Below are positions 45,938 to 54,792 of a stretch of DNA of 64,000 bases, piece by piece. Source of the DNA: Oscillospiraceae bacterium (GTDB taxonomy: Bacteria > Bacillota > Clostridia > Oscillospirales > Ruminococcaceae); assembly GCA_017847875.1 (NCBI GenBank), contig JAGASN010000020.1, positions 94,307 to 158,306 of the forward strand, given 5' to 3'. The position numbers were made by a program, and so were the translations under genes. The notes under the pieces are model-generated. The model ran no database searches and was not told the DNA's origin. It saw only the letters and a program-made list of their open reading frames with translations. Position 1 is the stretch's first letter. Each line of letters begins with the position of its first letter.

Positions 45938-46321
45938 TTAAGATACAAAGTCAATTTCGGCTTCTTCTTCGCCGTCAATGGTAATAACTGTTTTGTTCGG
46001 AAGGCAGGTTATCGCCTCGCCGGTTTTGCTGATTGCGCGCTGGTCAACGCAAACATGGTCCGGACAGGAAGCTTCAATAATATCAGCTTTGCCGTTTTTT
46101 ATAACAAGAATATTGTATCCGCCGTTTTCGGATTCAAGGCGGATTTCGGCATCTTCGGAAAGGGAATATTTCGCGGTTTCGGTTCCGTTAACGGTAACAA
46201 CAGCGAATTCTCCGTCCTTTTTTAAAAGTTCGGAAACAAGCCAGATTCCCGCGGCAAGAATTATTACCGCAATTCCGAGAATTATATCATTTCTGGTTTT
46301 CTTATCTTTAAACATATCCAT
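45938..46321 (-). CDS. NusG domain II-containing membrane-anchored protein
   Basis: The 127-residue product has a single N-terminal membrane helix (about 12-32) followed by an extracytoplasmic beta domain with ASCPDHVCVDQRAISKTGEAITCLPNKTVITI (pieces), the NusG-II family hallmark with two conserved Cys (C-P-D-H-x-C and CLPN). Function is unknown, but it is linked with Rnf and FMN-binding proteins in many Firmicutes. Its ribosome site lies in the 3' arm of a 15-pair hairpin that follows rnfB. Confidence 0.88.
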   Translation of the reverse strand: MDMFKDKKTRNDIILGIAVIILAAGIWLVSELLKKDGEFAVVTVNGTETAKYSLSEDAEIRLESENGGYNILVIKNGKADIIEASCPDHVCVDQRAISKTGEAITCLPNKTVITIDGEEEAEIDFVS

Positions 46322-46331
46322 AAGTTTTTTT

Positions 46332-46366
46332 AACGCTCCGCCGCTTATAAAAAGCGGCGGAGCGTT
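46332..46366 (-). promoter_or_regulatory. 15-pair perfect hairpin between rnfB and the NusG-II gene
   Basis: AACGCTCCGCCGCTT..AAGCGGCGGAGCGTT. The minus strand has no T run behind it, so it is a poor terminator; its 3' arm includes the GGAGC that would serve the NusG-II start. It may lower downstream expression or protect the rnf mRNA 3' end. Confidence 0.6.
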
Positions 46367-46389
46367 TTCCTTAAAAAGAGATTTGCAAA

Positions 46390-47190
46390 TTATGCTTTGA
46401 GCATTTCAAGGCAGCCAACAGGGCAATCGGAAACGCATTTTCCGCAACCGACGCATTTTTCATAATCAACGGTTGCAAGGAAGTTTTCAACTTTGATTGC
46501 TTCTGCGGGGCAGTTTTTCTGGCATTTCATGCAGCCGATACATCCGTTCTGGCATTCTTTGCGAACAACTGCGCCTTTTTCGTGGTTGGAGCAGGTGATG
46601 ACTGCTTTTTCTGCTTTGGGAACAAGGGAAATAAGGTGGTTGGGGCATTTTGCAGCGCAAAGTCCGCAGCCTTGACAAAGTTCGGGGTCAACTTTTGCAA
46701 CGCCGTTCACAATGCTGATGGCATCGTGGGTACAAACGGTTGCGCAGTCGCCGCAGCCAAGGCAGCCATAAAGGCAGGAGCCTTTTCCGCCATAGAGCAT
46801 TTTTGCGGCAGCGCAGGAGTTGAGTCCCTGATAAATTTCCTTATAAACCTGTTTGTTGCAGTCACCGCCGCAATGTACAAACGCAGTAATGGGCTCTGCG
46901 GCTTCGGCTTCAACGCCGAGGATTTCGCAAATTGCTTTGGTGGTTCCTTCGCCGCCGGGACGGCAAAGGTTTGCGGGAGTTTCGGGATTTTCGGCAAGTG
47001 CTTTTGCATAAGCATCACAGCCGGAAAATCCGCAGGCACCGCAGTTGGCTCCGGGAAGGCAATCACGAACTTCGCCTTCAACCGGGTTTGTTTTAACGCC
47101 CATAAAATGGGATGCAAGAACGAGAAGAAGGGAACATGCAAGGCCGAGACCTGCTACAACAAGTGCAGCGGTAAGAATTACATCAGTCAT
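46390..47190 (-). CDS. rnfB: Electron transport complex subunit RnfB
   Basis: Ferredoxin-accepting iron-sulfur subunit of Rnf. The 266-residue product has an N-terminal membrane helix, the ANCGACGFSGCDAYAKAL cluster-binding segment and four ferredoxin-type 4Fe-4S motifs: CLGCGDCATVC, CQGCGLCAAKC, CIGCMKCQKNC and CVGCGKCVSDC. It is last in rnfCDGEAB, as in clostridial Rnf operons. Confidence 0.97.
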   Translation of the reverse strand: MTDVILTAALVVAGLGLACSLLLVLASHFMGVKTNPVEGEVRDCLPGANCGACGFSGCDAYAKALAENPETPANLCRPGGEGTTKAICEILGVEAEAAEPITAFVHCGGDCNKQVYKEIYQGLNSCAAAKMLYGGKGSCLYGCLGCGDCATVCTHDAISIVNGVAKVDPELCQGCGLCAAKCPNHLISLVPKAEKAVITCSNHEKGAVVRKECQNGCIGCMKCQKNCPAEAIKVENFLATVDYEKCVGCGKCVSDCPVGCLEMLKA

Positions 47191-47204
47191 CTTTTATTAT
47201 CTCC

Positions 47205-47795
47205 TTATGCGAAGAGTTTATCAATAATGCCGCCGAATCCCATGAATGCAACGGAAACAATGGATGCGGCAACAAGGGTGATAGGCATGCCTTTGAAGCA
47301 TTCGGGAGCGTCGGATTCCTCAAGACGGTTTCTGATTCCGGCAAAGATCCACATTGCAAGAAGGAAACCAAGTCCGCAGCCAAGGGAGCTTACCATGGAC
47401 TGGATGAAGTTATATTCATCGGTGATGTTGTTGATGGTAACGCCGAGAACTGCGCAGTTGGTGGTGATAAGAGGAAGATATACGCCAAGGGATTTGTGAA
47501 GTGCGGGAATGAACTTTTTGAGGAAGATTTCAACAAACTGAACAAGAGCCGCAATTACAAGAATGAAAACAATGGTCTGGAGATATCCGAGGCCGTTGGG
47601 ATCGAGAAGGTAAGTCTGGATGGGCCAGGTTGCAGCGGTTGCAACAAGCATTACGAAGATAACGGAAACACCCATGCCGACAGCCTGGTCGGATTTTTTG
47701 GAAACGCCGAGGAAGGGGCAGATTCCGAGGAACTTGTTGAGAACATAGTTATCAACAAGAACAGCGCTCATGAGGATAATAATAAGTTCTTTCAT
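47205..47795 (-). CDS. rnfA: Electron transport complex subunit RnfA
   Basis: Six-helix membrane subunit of 196 residues. NYVLNKFLGICPFLGVSKK and ITTNCAVLGVT hold the two conserved Cys that ligate the intramembrane [2Fe-2S] cluster with RnfE. Overlaps rnfE closely (shared base at 47795). Confidence 0.97.
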   Translation of the reverse strand: MKELIIILMSAVLVDNYVLNKFLGICPFLGVSKKSDQAVGMGVSVIFVMLVATAATWPIQTYLLDPNGLGYLQTIVFILVIAALVQFVEIFLKKFIPALHKSLGVYLPLITTNCAVLGVTINNITDEYNFIQSMVSSLGCGLGFLLAMWIFAGIRNRLEESDAPECFKGMPITLVAASIVSVAFMGFGGIIDKLFA

Positions 47796-48478
47796 TATTT
47801 AGTTTCCTCCTTTGCCTCAGTTTCGCAAGTTTCTTTGTTGCAGGCGGCAGCGTTGGGGCAGCCTTCGCAAGCAAATTCTTTCTTTGCTTTTTTGCCGGAG
47901 AAGAATTTGTTAACAAGAGCGATAAGGCAGCCGAAAACAAGGAAGCCGCCGGGAGCTGCGGTCATAATGGAAACTGCATAGGGTTTAAGAGCGGTGAGCT
48001 CAATTCCTGCCCAGGAACCGGCGCCGATGATTTCGCGGATGGAACCCATGAGAACAAGGGCAAGAGTGAAACCAAGACCCATTCCGATACCGTCGAGAGC
48101 GGAATCGATGATTCCGTTTTTGCGTGCAAACATTTCTGCACGGCCGAGGATGATGCAGTTAACAACGATAAGTGCAAGATAAACGCCGAGCATATCGTAA
48201 AGATCCGGGAAATATGCCTGCATAAGCATCTGAACAACGGAAACGAAACCAGCGATAACAACGATGTATGCGGGAATTCTTACTTTGTCCGGAATTGCTT
48301 TGCGAAGAGCGGAAATTACGATGTTGGAGCAGATAAGAACTGCAGTGGTTGCAACACCCATTGCAAGAGCGGAGATAACTCCGGTGGTGGTTGCAAGGGT
48401 GGGGCAGGTTCCGAGAAGAAGAACGAGAACGGGGTTCTCTTTAATAATACCTTTGAGAAGAATACCTAATTTTTTCAT
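47795..48478 (-). CDS. rnfE: Electron transport complex subunit RnfE
   Basis: Paralogue of RnfA: 227 residues, six helices, LLGTCPTLATTTGV and VVNCIILGRAEMFA with the matching conserved Cys, and a hydrophilic tail with FACEGCPNAAACNKETCETE, a Cys-rich C terminus that is longer than usual and might bind a metal. Its stop overlaps rnfA by one base and its start overlaps rnfG (TAATG). Confidence 0.96.
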   Translation of the reverse strand: MKKLGILLKGIIKENPVLVLLLGTCPTLATTTGVISALAMGVATTAVLICSNIVISALRKAIPDKVRIPAYIVVIAGFVSVVQMLMQAYFPDLYDMLGVYLALIVVNCIILGRAEMFARKNGIIDSALDGIGMGLGFTLALVLMGSIREIIGAGSWAGIELTALKPYAVSIMTAAPGGFLVFGCLIALVNKFFSGKKAKKEFACEGCPNAAACNKETCETEAKEETK

Positions 48479-49743
48479 TATGCAACAACCTCCTTAATGA
48501 GATTGAAAGCTTCGAAAGCGCTGCGGAAGTTGCTTGCAACTGCGTTAGCGGTCATGGTTGCGCCGCCGACAAGAGTCATATCGTCGGAATAAGTTGCTTC
48601 GGTAAGACCGACAAACTGTGCTCTGTATGCGCTTTCGTCAGTAAGCTGATGTTCAGCGTAATATTCGCCGTGGATGATCATTTCGGAGAGAGTTTTGTAA
48701 GCAACAACTTCGCCGTTTGCGTTGAAGATTACAAGCATCTTCATTGCTTCATCGCCATAGCCGAGAGGTTTGGTGATAACAACATACTGGGTTTCTTCGC
48801 CAACGGTTACGGTGAATGCCGCAACAACGTCGGATTCAACAGCAAGACCTTCAACAGCGGTGATGACTGCGCCTTCTTCGAAGGACATAGCAACGGTGGT
48901 GGTGTTTGCTTCAAGGTTTTCGGTTGCAATTGCGGGAGCAGCAGCAACAGCAGCGGCAACAGCATCGGTTGCGGTTGCGGTAACGTCGTTGCCTTCAAGG
49001 TCAAATGCTTTTGCAACGCCGAATGCGTTAACGCCGACAACAACGGAACCTGCATCGGTGGAAACAACGTAGATATAACCTGTGTCGTTTTTGGCTTTGA
49101 ATGCCTGGGTAATGGGAGCTGCGAAGCCTTCAACAGGAACAGTAACGGGGCTTCCGAGGCTGTTGACACAACCGGGAAGTGCAAGAGGCATGGTTTCTGC
49201 GATAAGCTGTTCTTCGCTCTTCTGACCAGCGGCAACAAGGTTGTTGTTGATGAGAACGTTGAATGCATCGGTGATGGCGTCTTTGAATGCGGTGGAGGAG
49301 AAGGTGGTTCCTGCAACGGTATCAACGCCGCCGAGAGCAGAGTCCTGACCGATATAGGTTGCGGGATAATCTGCGCCGAAGTCTTTGGATTCATAATATC
49401 CGGTAAGGAGTACGTTGGAAATTTTGCCGTCTGCGCCGATCGCAACGGTGATGCCCATTTCGTCGGAGGAGAACTGGGTGGTGGTTCCGAGGATCATAAC
49501 GTGGCCGAGACCGGAAGTTTCTTTATGTACTTCTTTAACGGTTGCGGGAAGTTCGCCGAGGGTTTCGGTAATGTTTTCAAAACCGGCTGCTTCGGGCATA
49601 ACTTCGAGAAGGGAACCGCTTGCTTTTGCAGCTTTGTTTGCTTCAATGATAGGAGCAGTGATGGAGTTGGTATAAGCAAGAAGAACCGCAACAACAAGAC
49701 AGATAGCAGTCAGAACGACTACGCTTTTAATGTTTTCTTTCAT
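48478..49743 (-). CDS. rnfG: Electron transport complex subunit RnfG, enlarged with two FMN-binding-like domains
   Basis: Extracytoplasmic subunit that carries covalent FMN. One N-terminal helix anchors it (about 8-27). Usual RnfG is about 180-210 residues, this one is 421. The first domain ends with DTVAGTTFSSTAFKDAI, a variant of the SGATxxT flavinylation motif; a middle segment (about 185-310) is Ala/Thr-rich; the second domain ends with VGGATMTANAVASNF. So there may be two covalent flavins. Overlaps rnfD by four bases (ATGA). ApbE is encoded 4 kb away. Confidence 0.92.
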   Translation of the reverse strand: MKENIKSVVVLTAICLVVAVLLAYTNSITAPIIEANKAAKASGSLLEVMPEAAGFENITETLGELPATVKEVHKETSGLGHVMILGTTTQFSSDEMGITVAIGADGKISNVLLTGYYESKDFGADYPATYIGQDSALGGVDTVAGTTFSSTAFKDAITDAFNVLINNNLVAAGQKSEEQLIAETMPLALPGCVNSLGSPVTVPVEGFAAPITQAFKAKNDTGYIYVVSTDAGSVVVGVNAFGVAKAFDLEGNDVTATATDAVAAAVAAAPAIATENLEANTTTVAMSFEEGAVITAVEGLAVESDVVAAFTVTVGEETQYVVITKPLGYGDEAMKMLVIFNANGEVVAYKTLSEMIIHGEYYAEHQLTDESAYRAQFVGLTEATYSDDMTLVGGATMTANAVASNFRSAFEAFNLIKEVVA

Positions 49744-50687
49744 GCTTTAACACCTCCGAACGGTTTTTTCATGGTCCATTTGTCAATATAAGGATTGAGA
49801 ATGTTCATGAAGAGAATGGAGAAGGAAACGCCTTCCGGATAGCTTCCGTAGAAACGAATGAGGGTGGTGATAACTGCGCATCCGAGTGCAAAGACGATTT
49901 TGCCTTTTGCGGTGGAAGGGGAGGTAACATAGTCGGTTGCCATGAAGATAGCACCGATGAAGGTACCGCCGGAAAGGGTGTAGTAAAGAGCGGTGGTCAT
50001 ATCACCGGTGATTGCGAATGCAAGAGCAAAAACAGCGCCGATGAAAACAACCGGAGTATGCCAGGTGATTACCTTGCGGACAAGGAGATAAACGAAACCG
50101 ATAAGGAGTGCTGCTGCGGAAGTTTCGCCAAGAGCACCGCCGCGTACGCCGAGGAACATATCCATAAGGGTTGCTTCGGGAAGAGTTCCGTTAGGAAGTA
50201 CAGAAAGGGGAGTTGCATAAGTTGCAACGTCAACGGAATCAGCAATAGCTTTGGGAGGAACTGCTGCTGCCATGGTGCCGGTGAATGTGATAAGCATTAC
50301 AATACGTGCGGTGATTGCAGGGTTTGCAAAGTTGCAGCCAAGTCCGCCGAAGAGGCATTTTACAATTACGATTGCGATGAAGGAACCGACAACAGCCTGC
50401 CAGATGGGAAGAGTTGCGGGAACGTTCATTGCAAGAAGAAGACCGGTAACTACTGCGGAAAAATCACCGACGGTGGTGCGGCGATGGCAGAGCTTGGTGA
50501 AAAGGAATTCGAAACCGACGCAGGAAGCTACGCATACTGCGCAGAGGATTGCTGCATTGATGCCGAAAATCACAACGCCTGCGATTGCTGCAGGAAGAAG
50601 TGCGATGACAACGTCGAGCATAACGTTGGAAGTGGTTCTTTTTCCGTGAACGTGAGGAGATACGGAAACAATAAGATTATTTTCCAT
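49740..50687 (-). CDS. rnfD: Electron transport complex subunit RnfD
   Basis: Membrane subunit of 315 residues with about ten helices. VSVSPHVHGKRTTSNVMLDV opens the NqrB/RnfD family. The flavinylation region reads DSVDVATYATPLSVL, with the Thr before PL as covalent FMN site, and FGGLGCNFANPAITARI is also conserved. Between rnfC and rnfG. Confidence 0.96.
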   Translation of the reverse strand: MENNLIVSVSPHVHGKRTTSNVMLDVVIALLPAAIAGVVIFGINAAILCAVCVASCVGFEFLFTKLCHRRTTVGDFSAVVTGLLLAMNVPATLPIWQAVVGSFIAIVIVKCLFGGLGCNFANPAITARIVMLITFTGTMAAAVPPKAIADSVDVATYATPLSVLPNGTLPEATLMDMFLGVRGGALGETSAAALLIGFVYLLVRKVITWHTPVVFIGAVFALAFAITGDMTTALYYTLSGGTFIGAIFMATDYVTSPSTAKGKIVFALGCAVITTLIRFYGSYPEGVSFSILFMNILNPYIDKWTMKKPFGGVKA

Positions 50688-52027
50688 TATTTATTTTCCT
50701 CCTCTTTCTTTTTCTGTTCAGCAAGCTTGGTCTGGTAAGCGCGGAGCTCTGCCTTTGCAAGTTTGTTTCTGTGAACGATCATGCGGTGTGCAGGGCAAAC
50801 GAAAACGCAGGCGCCGCATTCCATGCAGATGTTGACCTTGGTTTTTGCAATTTCTGCGCCGTCGCCGGAAGCAAGAGCTTTTGCAATTGCGGGCGGGTTA
50901 AGGTTGAGCGGGCAGTGGTTGATGCAGTTGCCGCAGTGGATACAGGGAGTTTCGTCCGGAAGAGTTGCGTCTTTGTCGTTGAAAGCAAGGATCGCGTTGG
51001 TGTTCTTGAGGATGGGCTGTTCAAGATCCGGAACAGCAATACCCATCATCGGGCCGCCGTACATAACTTTTTTGGGTTCTTCTTTGAAACCGCCGCAGAA
51101 ATCGAATACGTCTTTCATGGAAGTACCGATAGGTGCGATTACGTTTTTGGGGGTTGCAACAGCGGAACCGTCAACGGTAAGGCATTTTTCAACAAGAGGC
51201 ATACCGGTTCTGACATATTCTGCGATGCATGCAAGAGTGGTTACGTTCATAACAATGCAGCCGACATCGAGCGGAAGTTTGCCTTCCGGAACGGTTTTGC
51301 CGGTGGTGTTGTAAATAAGAACTTTCTCACCGCCCTGAGGATATGCTGCGGGCATGGGTTTTACAACAATGGTGCTGTCTTTTTTGGAAAGTTCCTGCAT
51401 TGCTTTGATTGCCTGGGGTTTGTTATCTTCGATTCCGATGATAACTTTCTTTACGCCGAGATATTTTTCAAGAAGCTGAATTCCTTCGAAAATATCGTCG
51501 GCTCTGTCGGTCATGGTAAGGGTATCAGCGGTGATATAAGGTTCGCATTCTGCACCGTTGAGAACAACTTCCTGAACCTGGGAAAGGTCTTTAACGGAAA
51601 GTTTTACAAAGGTGGGGAAGCCTGCGCCGCCGAGACCGACAATTCCGCTTGCGCGGACAGCCGCTACGAATTCTTCGTAATTGGTAACCGTGGGAGGAAC
51701 AACGCTTTCGTGAGCGCGCATTTCACCGTCGGATTCAATGGTGATTGCGGTCATGGTGCCTCCGTTGCTGTTGGCCATGGTGTCAATTTTCTTGACGGTA
51801 CCGGAAACGGAAGCGTGAACGGGAGCGGAAATAAATCCTGCTGCTTCGCCGATAATCTGACCTACGCCAACAGTATCCCCAACGTTAACAACGGGCTTTG
51901 CGGGTGCGCCGATGTGCTGAGCCATGGGGATAACTACAGTTTTCGGGATAGGCATACGTTCCGGATGGCAGTCAGCGGTGTGCTTTCTGTGGGGAACGTG
52001 AACGCCTTTAATGCCGAAAAAAGACAT
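50687..52027 (-). CDS. rnfC: Electron transport complex subunit RnfC
   Basis: Peripheral NADH-oxidising subunit of 446 residues with FMN/NADH loops (VGLGGAGFPTFVKL) and two 4Fe-4S motifs, CIHCGNCINHCPLNL and CMECGACVFVCPA. It starts GVHVPHRKHTADC like other RnfC. The ATG at 52027 is chosen because GAGG is 9 bases upstream. It opens the operon, with a promoter at 52109-52138. Confidence 0.97.
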   Translation of the reverse strand: MSFFGIKGVHVPHRKHTADCHPERMPIPKTVVIPMAQHIGAPAKPVVNVGDTVGVGQIIGEAAGFISAPVHASVSGTVKKIDTMANSNGGTMTAITIESDGEMRAHESVVPPTVTNYEEFVAAVRASGIVGLGGAGFPTFVKLSVKDLSQVQEVVLNGAECEPYITADTLTMTDRADDIFEGIQLLEKYLGVKKVIIGIEDNKPQAIKAMQELSKKDSTIVVKPMPAAYPQGGEKVLIYNTTGKTVPEGKLPLDVGCIVMNVTTLACIAEYVRTGMPLVEKCLTVDGSAVATPKNVIAPIGTSMKDVFDFCGGFKEEPKKVMYGGPMMGIAVPDLEQPILKNTNAILAFNDKDATLPDETPCIHCGNCINHCPLNLNPPAIAKALASGDGAEIAKTKVNICMECGACVFVCPAHRMIVHRNKLAKAELRAYQTKLAEQKKKEEENK

Positions 52028-52108
52028 GGACAAAAACCTCTTTTCTATTTCTGCGTTCTTTTGGTTTGTTTATTTTTTGACATAATACAGTCAATTTAAA
52101 CCGAGTAT

Positions 52109-52138
52109 ATTATATTACAACACCTAAATAAAAGTCAA
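52109..52138 (-). promoter_or_regulatory. Promoter of the rnf operon
   Basis: TTGACT (52138-52133) and TATAAT (52114-52109) on the minus strand, 18-base spacer. The 180 bases between it and the divergent lipoprotein promoter are AT-rich and show no clear operator. Confidence 0.75.
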
Positions 52139-52319
52139 TTAGTAAATCTTACTTATTACAACATTTTAATACAAGTTTTTTGTGAGTTTCGACAAAAGAC
52201 AATTTGGCGATTTGTGGAAAAAAACGGAAAAAAGTGTTACTTATGGTGCAAAATTTAAAAAATATAAGTTTTTTTGGGGAATATTTATGTAATTTTATGA
52301 TAAATCGTTAACGTTTGTA

Positions 52320-52348
52320 TTGACAAACCGTTTTTCTGTGGCTATAAT
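52320..52348 (+). promoter_or_regulatory. Strong promoter of the flavin-motif lipoprotein gene
   Basis: TTGACA (52320-52325) and TATAAT (52343-52348), 17-base spacer, perfect consensus, 66 bases before the start. Confidence 0.9.
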
Positions 52349-52414
52349 ATATGCTGAATTACGGCGTAAAGCTGTAATAGAAAAATAAAAAATTGAAAGT
52401 TGGGAGTATTTATT

Positions 52415-53482
52415 ATGAAAAAACTTCTTGCAATGCTTCTCGCACTCATGATGGTTCTCTCTCTTGCTGCTTGCGGCGAGACCCCTGCAGAACCCGAAGA
52501 ACCCGAAGTACCCTCCGAACCCGAAACTGAAGAACCCGAAGAACCCACTGAACCCGAAGTAACCGAAGCAACTTACACCCTTGGTCTTGGTACTGTTGTT
52601 AACCAGACTGTTGAAGGCAAAGCACAGGTTGACGCAACCTTTGCTGCAGTAGTTCTCGACGCTGAAGGCAACATCGTTGCTATCGACCTCGACGTTGCAC
52701 AGAGCAAATGCCCCACCACTGAAGCTGGCGCATACACTGCTGAAGGTTTTGATAACAGAACCAAAACCGAAAAAGGTCCTGACTACGGCATGACCGTTGC
52801 TTCCCCCATCGGTGCTGAATGGGATGCTCAGATGGCTGCTTTCGAAGCATGGGCTATCGGCAAAACCGTTGATTACATCACCGGCGTAGAACTCGTTGAA
52901 TCCAACGGCCACATGGTTGCTGCAAACGAAGCTGACCTTTATGCTGGCTGCACCATGGCTATCGGCGATTTCCAGGCTGCTGTTGCTGACGCACTCAACA
53001 ACACTGTTGAATTCACTGCTGATTCCTTCAAACTCGGTCTCGGCGTTGTAACTTCCTGCACCGTTAAAGAAGCTTCTGCTGACGCTGCTGGCTCCATCGA
53101 AATGTACACCGACTACGCTGCAGTAGTAACCGCTGAAGACGGCACCATCCTTGCTGCACGTCTTGATGCTATCCAGCCCAAAATCGTTCTCAACAGCGAC
53201 AACACCCTTGCTGGTTCTGAAGACCTCAGATCCAAATACACCAAAAAAGAAGATTACGGTATGACCGTTGCTTCTCCTATCGCTGCTGAATGGTACACCC
53301 AGGCTGACGCATACTGCACCTACGTTGTAGGCAAAGTTGCTGCAGACCTCGAAGCTATCGAACTCGTTGAACACAACGGCCACATGGTAGCTCTCAACGA
53401 AGCTGACCTCTATGCAGGCTGCACCATGCAGGTAGGTTCCTACATCGAAGCAACTGTTAAAGCAGTTGGCTATGCTGACTAA
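52415..53482 (+). CDS. Surface lipoprotein with two flavinylation-like repeats
   Basis: The 355-residue product has a lipoprotein signal (LSLAAC, Cys 20), a Pro/Glu-rich linker (21-52) and two homologous domains. Each starts with LGLG-VV and ends with NGHMVA-NEADLYAGCTM, residues 174-180 and 331-337, where DLYAGCT matches the DxxSGAT flavinylation pattern with Cys for Ala. PplA of Listeria has the same build (lipoprotein, two FMN sites). It has a perfect promoter and unusual, strongly biased codons (GCT, AAC, TTC), unlike its neighbours, suggesting high expression. ApbE follows 150 bases later. Covalent FMN is inferred. Confidence 0.75.
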   Translation: MKKLLAMLLALMMVLSLAACGETPAEPEEPEVPSEPETEEPEEPTEPEVTEATYTLGLGTVVNQTVEGKAQVDATFAAVVLDAEGNIVAIDLDVAQSKCPTTEAGAYTAEGFDNRTKTEKGPDYGMTVASPIGAEWDAQMAAFEAWAIGKTVDYITGVELVESNGHMVAANEADLYAGCTMAIGDFQAAVADALNNTVEFTADSFKLGLGVVTSCTVKEASADAAGSIEMYTDYAAVVTAEDGTILAARLDAIQPKIVLNSDNTLAGSEDLRSKYTKKEDYGMTVASPIAAEWYTQADAYCTYVVGKVAADLEAIELVEHNGHMVALNEADLYAGCTMQVGSYIEATVKAVGYAD

Positions 53483-53504
53483 TTCTTAATTAGCTGCAAA
53501 ACAT

Positions 53505-53535
53505 AAAGGGGGATTTTTAATCCCCCTTTTATTTT
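53505..53535 (+). terminator. Terminator of the flavin-motif lipoprotein gene
   Basis: AAAGGGGGAT..ATCCCCCTTTT. Confidence 0.9.
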
Positions 53536-53633
53536 TATGTTGCATAGATTTGTGAAATGTGTAAAACTATAATAAGAACGCTTTGTTTTTTTGCCAAAAC
53601 GCTGTTACTATAATTTTATCAAGGAGAAAAACA

Positions 53634-54701
53634 ATGAAAAGAATCTTTTCCCTTCTGCTTTCCGTGCTCATGGTGCTCAGCCTTTCTTCCTGCGCGGAAA
53701 ACCCGATTCCGGAAGAACCTTCCGAACCGGAAAAAACAAGGTTCACAAAATCCTATCTGGATTATTTCGATACCGCTTCCACAATTGTCGGCTATGAAAC
53801 AAGCCAGGAGGAATTTGACGCGAAATGCGCCGTTGTTGAAGAACAGCTTGAGCATTTTCATAAGCTTTACGATATATATAACCACTATGAAGGCGTTACC
53901 AACGTTTATGACATAAACAAAGAGGCAGGGAACGCTCCGGTAGAGGTTCACGAAGATATAATCGCGCTTTTTGAATTCTGCCGTGAAATGTATGACCTCA
54001 CCGGAGGAAAAACAAACTATGCAATGGGTTCCGTGCTCAGAATCTGGCATAATTACCGCGAAGAGGGAAATTTTGACTATTTCAGCGCTGAAGTTCCTCC
54101 TATGGAAATGCTCGAAAAAGCCGCCGAGCATTGCAATATCGACGATATAATTATCGATGAGGAAAATTCTACCGTTTTCTTTGCCGATCCTGAACTTAAA
54201 GTTGATGTCGGCGCAATCGGAAAAGGCTATGCAACTGAAAGAATTGCGCAGACACTTGAGGAAATGGGCGTTGATAATTACACACTCAACATCGGCGGAA
54301 ACATCCGTACAATCGGAACAAAGGGCGACGGAACAAATTGGGTCGCGGGAATCCAGAACCCGGACCTCACTTCTGAAGAAACTTTTATCCTTAAAGTTTC
54401 CTTCAGCGATCTTGCGCTTGTAACAAGCGGCTCATACCAGCGCTATTATTACGTTGGTGAAACAAAATATCACCATATTATCGACCCGGAAACCCTTTTC
54501 CCGAAAGATACTTTTGCTTCCGTTTCGATTCTTACTCCGGATTCGGGCCTTGCGGATGCGGTTTCCACCGCCTGCTTCAACCTTTCTCTCGAGAAAGGAA
54601 TGGAGCTTATCGAATCCATTGAAAACACAGAGGCAATGTGGGTCGAACCGGACGGAACTATCCATTATTCCTCCGGATTTGAAAAATTTATAAGCGAATA
54701 A
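53634..54701 (+). CDS. apbE: FAD:protein FMN transferase, lipoprotein (ApbE family)
   Basis: Moves FMN from FAD to Ser/Thr of SGAT-type motifs outside the cytoplasm. The 355-residue product has a lipobox LSLSSC (Cys 20). ApbE landmarks are GGKTNYAMG, VDVGAIGKGYATERI, NIGGNIRTIG, TSGSYQRYY, HHIIDPETLFP and LADAVSTACFNLS, with Asp and Thr residues of the metal site present. AAGGAG precedes the ATG at 53634. Rnf and the flavin-motif lipoprotein beside it are the natural substrates. Confidence 0.95.
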   Translation: MKRIFSLLLSVLMVLSLSSCAENPIPEEPSEPEKTRFTKSYLDYFDTASTIVGYETSQEEFDAKCAVVEEQLEHFHKLYDIYNHYEGVTNVYDINKEAGNAPVEVHEDIIALFEFCREMYDLTGGKTNYAMGSVLRIWHNYREEGNFDYFSAEVPPMEMLEKAAEHCNIDDIIIDEENSTVFFADPELKVDVGAIGKGYATERIAQTLEEMGVDNYTLNIGGNIRTIGTKGDGTNWVAGIQNPDLTSEETFILKVSFSDLALVTSGSYQRYYYVGETKYHHIIDPETLFPKDTFASVSILTPDSGLADAVSTACFNLSLEKGMELIESIENTEAMWVEPDGTIHYSSGFEKFISE

Positions 54702-54712
54702 AAAAGCATTTA

Positions 54713-54748
54713 AAAATCCCGTGCTCAAATTTTGAGCACGGGATTTTT
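54713..54748. terminator. Bidirectional terminator after apbE
   Basis: AAATCCCGTGCTCAAA..TTTGAGCACGGGATTT. Confidence 0.95.
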
Positions 54749-54792
54749 TAATGCTTTTGTTATAGCAGGGAGGGGGCTTGCTCCCACCGATA

